Source of the DNA: Anaerostipes sp.
GTDB taxonomy: Bacteria > Bacillota > Clostridia > Lachnospirales > Lachnospiraceae
Direction: 5' to 3'
Length of the DNA stretch: 64,000 nucleotides
Assembly: GCA_028704435.1 (NCBI GenBank)
Contig: JAQWFL010000005.1
Span: 50,187-114,186 of the forward strand
Below, in pieces: positions 58,972-64,000 of this stretch. The translations under genes were made by a program, and so were the position numbers. The notes beneath the pieces were generated by a model. It had not been told where the DNA came from and made no database searches. It worked only from the letters and a program-made list of their open reading frames with translations. Every line of letters starts with the position of its first letter. Position 1 is the first letter of the stretch.

Positions 58972-59923
58972 TTTTTCTGTATTCTAGAGGGAGAATTCCG
59001 TTGGATTCTCGGAATAGCTCAGCAAATCTTCCAGGGTTACTGTAACCTACAGCTTGTGATATTTGACCAATGGTAAGATTCGTGTAGGCAAGGAGCTGTT
59101 CTGCCTGACCGATTCGTGTCTCTTGAATATACTGGGAAATGGTTTTACCATAATATGCTTTAAAGGTTCTTTTAAGTTTTGTAGTTCCCATGCAGGCGAT
59201 TTTGGACAGTTGCTCTATGGACAGTTTATCAGCGTAGTGATTTCCAATATAAGAAGTAATAACAGATAAAAGTTCTTTATCCGTATCTGAGATAGAGAGC
59301 TTTTTTTGTTCGTTGAGACGTCTGTGGTGCTCAAAAACAAGGGATAAAGCTTCAGTAGCCTTTGCATCATAGAACATAGATGCACAGAGACCAGTGCCTT
59401 GGTAATTCCAGACTTGGCTTAATAAATGTACCATTTCAGGAAAATCAGCAGTTTCATCAATACAGCGGAAAGCATCTTGGGGATTTTGGTAGGTTTCATG
59501 ATATTGCTCAATCAAAAAAGCATCATAATATGCAGGACTGTATTCAATTCCAAGACACTTTATAGGAATATTTTTATGAATTAATGCTTTGTAAGACTTG
59601 TAGCCACCGAGAAAACTTTTTACAATGTGGCTGCTCATGCGGCGGTAAGGCATTAATTCTTCTCCAGAAATAGAAGTATAATAGGTGACACTTAAACATT
59701 CTGGAATGGACATATTTAAAACAACGTCTTCTTTAAAACTAAAATCATGTATCTTAATGTTATAATTTTTATCTGAGTTATAAAGCCAGAAATATCCCTC
59801 CCCAAGATCAGGGTGGATACGAAAACACTTCCCACCAGTGGGATATGTATTTGGAGATTCACAAGGGGAGAACGCATAATCATTCAAGGTAGGAAGATAA
59901 AAATCTTGAATCATATTTTTCAT
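58958..59923 (-). CDS. AraC-family regulator (PchR-like) of ABC pair 3
   Basis: 321 aa. N-terminal sensor region of about 200 residues ('RIHPDLGEGYFWLYNSDKN', 'SVTYYTSISGEELMPYRRM') like PchR/YbtA-type regulators, and a C-terminal double HTH: 'LSIEQLSKIACMGTTKLKRT', 'YYGKTISQYIQETRIGQAEQ', 'IGQISQAVGYSNPGRFAELF'. PchR-type proteins usually activate siderophore genes when loaded with ferric siderophore. Divergent from ABC pair 3 with a 197-base gap. AAGGA precedes ATG at 59923. Confidence 0.88.
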   Translation of the reverse strand: MKNMIQDFYLPTLNDYAFSPCESPNTYPTGGKCFRIHPDLGEGYFWLYNSDKNYNIKIHDFSFKEDVVLNMSIPECLSVTYYTSISGEELMPYRRMSSHIVKSFLGGYKSYKALIHKNIPIKCLGIEYSPAYYDAFLIEQYHETYQNPQDAFRCIDETADFPEMVHLLSQVWNYQGTGLCASMFYDAKATEALSLVFEHHRRLNEQKKLSISDTDKELLSVITSYIGNHYADKLSIEQLSKIACMGTTKLKRTFKAYYGKTISQYIQETRIGQAEQLLAYTNLTIGQISQAVGYSNPGRFAELFRESNGILPLEYRKISRG

Positions 59924-60120
59924 AAATGGATATCCTTCTTTCTTTTATATTTCTTTTCATTTTATCCTTAAAGCTATTAAAATGCAAATAAAATATACAT
60001 ATCAGACTTTAAGATATTCAAAAAAGACACAAAACCTGTGAAGGTATTGTAATCATTTTTCTTTCTATTTACCATAGGAACCGTAAAGAAAAGTAAAGAA
60101 AAAATGGAAAGGATATTTTT
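59924..60120. promoter_or_regulatory. Divergent intergenic region of AraC and ABC pair 3
   Basis: An AT-rich control region. CACAAAACCTGTG (about 60029) is a small dyad that could be an AraC site; no strong sigma-A promoter stands out on the plus strand, in keeping with activator dependence. Confidence 0.35.
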
Positions 60121-61883
60121 ATGAAGAAAAAGAAAGAAAAACAAGGATTGTCTCTGCTAATGGAGTGGGCAGGGAATGAAAAGTATTACATGTATGCAGC
60201 CGTGGTTCTCACCTTGGTAATCAGTATGATGGCCATTGTTCCCTATTATGTGTTTTATAGGATGATGGATGGGTTGTAAAAGGAACATGTACAATGGAAA
60301 GGTCTGTTATGTATATTTGTATTGCTCTTGGAAGTATTTTAGTTCGGCATATTTTAATGCCAACAGCAAGTTTACTTTCTCATAAGGGAGCGTATCATAC
60401 TCTCTATAAAGTGAGATGTATGGTAACAGAACATATGTCAAAGATTCCATTAGGAGCTCTCAATGCAAGAAGCAGTGGAGAAATCAAGACAGTCATGAAT
60501 GAAAGTATTGAGAAATTGGAACTTTTTCTGGCACATAACTTAGTGGAACTGGTGCAATATTTATCTGGTCCTATTGTTATTTTTATTTATTTGTGTACAG
60601 TAAATGTTCCATTGGCTCTAATTAGCATTGTTCCCCTTGTATTCATTGCTTTCATTATGATTGTTATGTTTTCACGTATGGGAAAGTATATGGATCGAGT
60701 GAATACAACGGGAGCCGCTTTATCAGGAGCCATTATTGAATATATCAGTGGGATGCGTCTCATCAAAGCCTATCATATGGGAACAAAATCTTTTCATAAA
60801 TATGCAAATGCCATTGAAGACAGCCATACACTATGGGGAGATATTTCTAGAGCAACAGGGTTCTTGTATGCATTTTATGTTGTATTGTTAGAGTGTAGTG
60901 TGGTATTTATAGTACCTCTGGGTGGATATTGGTTTTTAAAGGGTTCCATAGAAGCAAGTACACTGTTACTCTTTGCTTTTATTGGAACACAGTACCTTAC
61001 AGATATTCGCCCACTTCAGGAAATGGCATCTAGTTTATCTTATGTTATCAACGGAGTAAATCAGGTAAAAGAAATTATGGATCTTCCAGTATTTACTGGA
61101 AGCAGGAGTTTTCCAGCAGAACATGATATTGAAGTTAGCCATGTAACATTTGCCTATGAAAAGGGGCAAGAGGTACTTTGTGACTGTAATCTTCATATTA
61201 GCCATGGGGAACAAATTGCTTTTGTAGGAGAATCAGGAGCAGGAAAATCAACCTTAGTAGAATTAATTGCCAGATTTTATGATGTGACAGATGGAATCAT
61301 TAAAATTGGAGGAATTAATATCAAAGACATTTCCTATGAGGAATTGCTTCAAAATACTTCAATTGTATTTCAGCAGAGCTTTCTAACCAGTGGAAGTGTC
61401 TTTGAAAACATTGCCATGGGTATGGAAAATATCACATTAAAAGAAGTACGGGAAGCAGCCAAGGCGGCACAAATCGACGAATATATTATGGGGCTTCCAA
61501 AAGGATATGATACGAAAGTAGGAAGCTATGCAGGAAGATTTTCAGGTGGAGAGAAGCAGAGAATCTGTATTGCAAGAGCTATTTTGAAAAATGCACCTAT
61601 TTTGATTCTAGATGAGGTAACGAGTGCAGCAGATCCAGAAAATCAGTTAGGAGTTGATGAGGCAATTTATAATCTCTGCAAAGGAAAAACTGTAATTATT
61701 GTGGCACATCGGTTGGGAATCGTACAGTCTTGTGATCGGATTGCACTCATCCGCAGCCATACTGTGGAACAAGTGGGAACCTGGGATGAGATGCTTAATT
61801 CCAACAGTTATTTTAAAAAAGCATGGAAAGATTATAACGAAGCAAGACAGATGAAATATAGTACAGGAGGTACGGGTTTATGA
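60121..61883 (+). pseudogene. ABC exporter half-transporter, frameshifted (pair 3, first gene)
   Basis: ATG 60121 (with GGAAAGGA) opens 'MKKKKEKQGLSLLMEWAGNE' and a first membrane helix, but the frame stops at TAA 60276-60278. The rest, from 'VKGTCTMERSVMYICIALG', follows after a one-base change and runs to 61883 with Walker A 'GESGAGKST', signature 'FSGGEKQR', Walker B 'ILILDEVT' and 'AHR'. A restart at ATG 60294 would yield a protein of 529 aa lacking the first membrane helix. Either inactivated or a sequencing error; the companion gene is intact. Confidence 0.75.
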
Positions 61884-63574
61884 ATAGAAAATTAAAGATA
61901 TCAATTGTGGGAGTTTCCATAGAAGGACTATTAAGTCTTGGAAGTTTTGTGGTGCTATACGGACTATTACAGTTGATTTTTAAAGGAAATGTAGCATTTC
62001 GTGAAATTTTGATATTGACGGCAGCAGTTACAGCTTTGTTTGTAGTGAGATTAATCCTATATTCTGTTTCTTATGTAGGAAGTCAGATTGGTGGTTCAGA
62101 TGTAAGCCGAAAAATAAGGATAGCCATGGGAGATAAAATGAAGCAGATCCCGGTACATCTATTTACTAAAAGTAAGACGGGTTTTTACATCAACGGGGCT
62201 TCTAGCGAAGTTGCAGACTATGAATTGATTCTGACACACAAGGTGGCTGATATTGCAAAACTCATCATCCTCATTGCGTTGTGCAATCTTTCGGCGCTGG
62301 TTATATTTTTACCTGAAGGAATTGTACTGTCTATTTCATCTTTACTCATTCTTCCTACATTATATTTGATTATTGGTATTGTGGAGCGAAATGGAATTCA
62401 AAAAAACCGAGCAAGGCAGGAAAATGTGAGCAACATCACAGAATATATTTCGGGAATGCAGACATTAAGAGCTTATGGAATGGGTGGAAAAAAGAATGAA
62501 ACTTTGAGAAGTGCAATGAAAAATTATTCAGATATTAGTTATAATTATGAAAAAGCAGTGCAACCTATTGGAAATATTTATATGGGAATCAGCTGGCTAA
62601 CACTTCCCATATCACTTTATTTTACAACCAATGCTTATCTTCAAGGAAGATTAGAACCTGTGATGATGATTTTAATGCTTATGATGCCTTTGTTTGTAAC
62701 AAAAGTCAATTCAACCTTGATGATTGATTTGTTATCTTATAAAAATTTAATGTTATCCAAAGGAAACATTAAAAAAATAATGGAAGAAGAGACAGAAGAA
62801 CAATTGCTTACATCCTATGAGCCAGAAAAGATGGATATTACATTGAAAGGGGTGGGATTTTCCTATGACGGAAAGGAGCAAGTGTTGAAAAATATATCCT
62901 TCCATATACCAGAGCATAGCTTTACCGCTATTGTTGGAGATTCTGGTTCTGGAAAGTCTACTATTTTAAATTTGATTTCTAAGTATTATCTGCCAAATCA
63001 AGGATCAATTCATATTGGAAATATAGACAGCAAGGAAGCAACGGCAGAGCAGGTGTTAGGTTTGATATCTGCGGTAGATCAAAATGTCTTTTTATTTAAT
63101 GATACGGTTAGAAATAATATCCGTTATGCTAGAGAAGATGCTACAGATGAAGAAGTAGAAGAGGCATGCAAAATGGCAAATTGTGATGAATTTATAAAGC
63201 AGATGCCCCAAGGGTACGACACAGAGATTGGAGAAAACGGAAACCGATTGTCAGGAGGGGAAAGACAGCGATTGTCAGTTGCGAGAGCGTTGGTAAAAAA
63301 TAGTCCTATTATTCTATTAGATGAGGCAACGGCATCTTTGGATATCGAAAATGAATTACTGGTAAAACAGGCAATTTCCAAACTGATTCAAACAGATAAA
63401 ACAGTGATTATGGTGGCACATACTTTACCAATTGTTCGCCAAGCAGATCAGATTCTTGTGGTGCAAGATGGATGCATCAAAGAGCATGGAACCCATGAAG
63501 AATTATTAAAGGAGAAAGGAAAATATGCAATGATGTGGGAAGCAAGCCGGAAAATGTTGTATAATGTTAATTGA
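61880..63574 (+). CDS. ABC exporter half-transporter (pair 3, second gene)
   Basis: 564 aa. Six membrane helices, Walker A 'GDSGSGKST', Q-loop 'VDQNVFLFNDT', signature 'LSGGERQR', Walker B 'IILLDEAT', switch 'VAHT' (His followed by Thr instead of Arg). Overlaps the preceding gene by four bases (ATGA). With the AraC/PchR-like regulator it resembles the yersiniabactin YbtPQ-type ABC proteins, which have exporter folds but take up ferric siderophore, so direction is uncertain. Confidence 0.9.
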   Translation: MNRKLKISIVGVSIEGLLSLGSFVVLYGLLQLIFKGNVAFREILILTAAVTALFVVRLILYSVSYVGSQIGGSDVSRKIRIAMGDKMKQIPVHLFTKSKTGFYINGASSEVADYELILTHKVADIAKLIILIALCNLSALVIFLPEGIVLSISSLLILPTLYLIIGIVERNGIQKNRARQENVSNITEYISGMQTLRAYGMGGKKNETLRSAMKNYSDISYNYEKAVQPIGNIYMGISWLTLPISLYFTTNAYLQGRLEPVMMILMLMMPLFVTKVNSTLMIDLLSYKNLMLSKGNIKKIMEEETEEQLLTSYEPEKMDITLKGVGFSYDGKEQVLKNISFHIPEHSFTAIVGDSGSGKSTILNLISKYYLPNQGSIHIGNIDSKEATAEQVLGLISAVDQNVFLFNDTVRNNIRYAREDATDEEVEEACKMANCDEFIKQMPQGYDTEIGENGNRLSGGERQRLSVARALVKNSPIILLDEATASLDIENELLVKQAISKLIQTDKTVIMVAHTLPIVRQADQILVVQDGCIKEHGTHEELLKEKGKYAMMWEASRKMLYNVN

Positions 63575-63686
63575 AAAAAATAGAATTCGACTCTACGCTC
63601 CGTAGATATAAGAAACTCTACGTTCTATATGTGTTTTTTGCGGGATTCATCTTTTACAATAAAGACAGAAAGGAGAAAAGAAACCA

Positions 63687-64000
63687 ATGGATCAAATTAA
63701 AATTGGAAAATTTATAGCCAAATCACGAAAGTCAAGAAACTTTACCCAAAAACAGCTTGCTGAAACGCTTTCCATTAGTGATAAAACAATTTCCAAGTGG
63801 GAATGCGGAAAAGGACTTCCTGAAGTATCTCTTATGCTGCCATTGTGTGCGTCATTGGATATTACTGTCAATGATTTGCTTTCGGGTGAAAAGGTTTCCC
63901 TAACTGATTATCAAAGAAAGGCGGAGGGAAATATGATGAATCTAATGAAAGAAAACGAAGAAAATAGGAAAATATTTATATTGTCCATAATGGTTGGTGT
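63687..64000 (+). CDS. XRE-family regulator, cut by window end
   Basis: ATG 63687 after AAAGGAG. The first 60 residues are a Cro/CI HTH ('IGKFIAKSRKSRNFTQKQLA', 'ISDKTISKWECGKGLPEVSL') followed by 'DITVNDLLSGEKV', the layout of the XRE regulators with C-terminal membrane segments common in Clostridia. A hydrophobic stretch 'IFILSIMVGV' begins at the window edge. A TCTACG-CTC-CGTAGA palindrome at 63592-63606 lies upstream. Incomplete, so full architecture is unknown. Confidence 0.85.
   Translation, partial: MDQIKIGKFIAKSRKSRNFTQKQLAETLSISDKTISKWECGKGLPEVSLMLPLCASLDITVNDLLSGEKVSLTDYQRKAEGNMMNLMKENEENRKIFILSIMVG

Noticed and set aside
1..64000. CRISPR array, tRNA, rRNA or complete insertion sequence
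   Set aside because: No regularly spaced repeats, no cloverleaf with conserved TTCGA arm, no rRNA motifs and no transposase were found by eye on either strand.

Overview
The window looks like a chromosomal accessory region of a low-GC gut Firmicute, most probably a Lachnospiraceae (Blautia / Ruminococcus gnavus-like). Supporting signs are the AT-rich codon usage, strong AGGAGG ribosome sites, TTGACA-17-TATAAT promoters, Tn1549/CTn-type conjugation remnants and typical Lachnospiraceae families (DUF4317, DUF3877, DUF1349, YjdF). The species cannot be fixed from sequence alone. No rRNA, tRNA or CRISPR array was seen.

1-2.7 kb: a decayed integrative element, with an excisionase-like gene, a tyrosine integrase broken by a stop and a frameshift, and scraps of TrbL/PrgI conjugation genes. 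2.7-4.2 kb: two Rrf2 regulators around a small cupin gene. 4.2-11.3 kb: the most striking unit, a seven-gene operon with four tandem class-M-like (SirTM-type) sirtuins followed by nicotinate phosphoribosyltransferase, NAD synthetase and an HD-domain/nicotinamidase fusion. It pairs presumed NAD-consuming enzymes with most of the route that turns released nicotinamide back into NAD; NadD is not present here. A divergently transcribed Rrf2 gene faces it across overlapping promoters.

11.3-24 kb: mostly degraded genes (response regulator, XRE, TetR, DUF2135-like, an XRE-UDP-glucose dehydrogenase fusion, GNAT, lipoprotein, AraC, EamA), several with internal deletions. Intact islands lie between them: a candidate type I toxin-antitoxin locus at 13.2-13.5 kb, TetR-MATE, DUF1349, DUF2798, MazEF, an alpha/beta hydrolase and a GNAT. 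24-30 kb: a compact operon (YhfC intramembrane protease, XRE-helical regulator, MATE pump, VOC protein, NudC, shortened DUF4317), then a MerR/GyrI-like regulator. 30-36.7 kb: a GntR-controlled sugar-phosphate operon (galactitol-type PTS IIA/IIB/IIC, polyol-phosphate dehydrogenase-like protein, cupin phosphoglucose isomerase, mannose-6-phosphate isomerase with an extra N-terminal domain). 36.7-38.9 kb: a yjdF riboswitch with yjdF, then an MqsR-like toxin with an MqsA/HTH/Panacea antitoxin.

38.9-44.2 kb: an EamA transporter; a radical SAM-TetR-flavodoxin operon; and a hybrid histidine kinase carrying an in-frame run of 11 G residues, a candidate phase-variation tract. 44.2-63.6 kb: three tandem pairs of ABC exporter half-transporters, each beside its own regulator (TetR, TetR, AraC). 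Between pairs 1 and 2 lie a Fic remnant, DUF3877, a 956-aa sensor kinase of visibly different base composition and a cyclopropane-fatty-acid synthase. The first gene of pair 1 and of pair 3 is frameshifted as given. A 3' piece of an ABC gene is duplicated, so that about 4.7 kb is bracketed by about 250-bp direct repeats. An XRE regulator runs off the right end.
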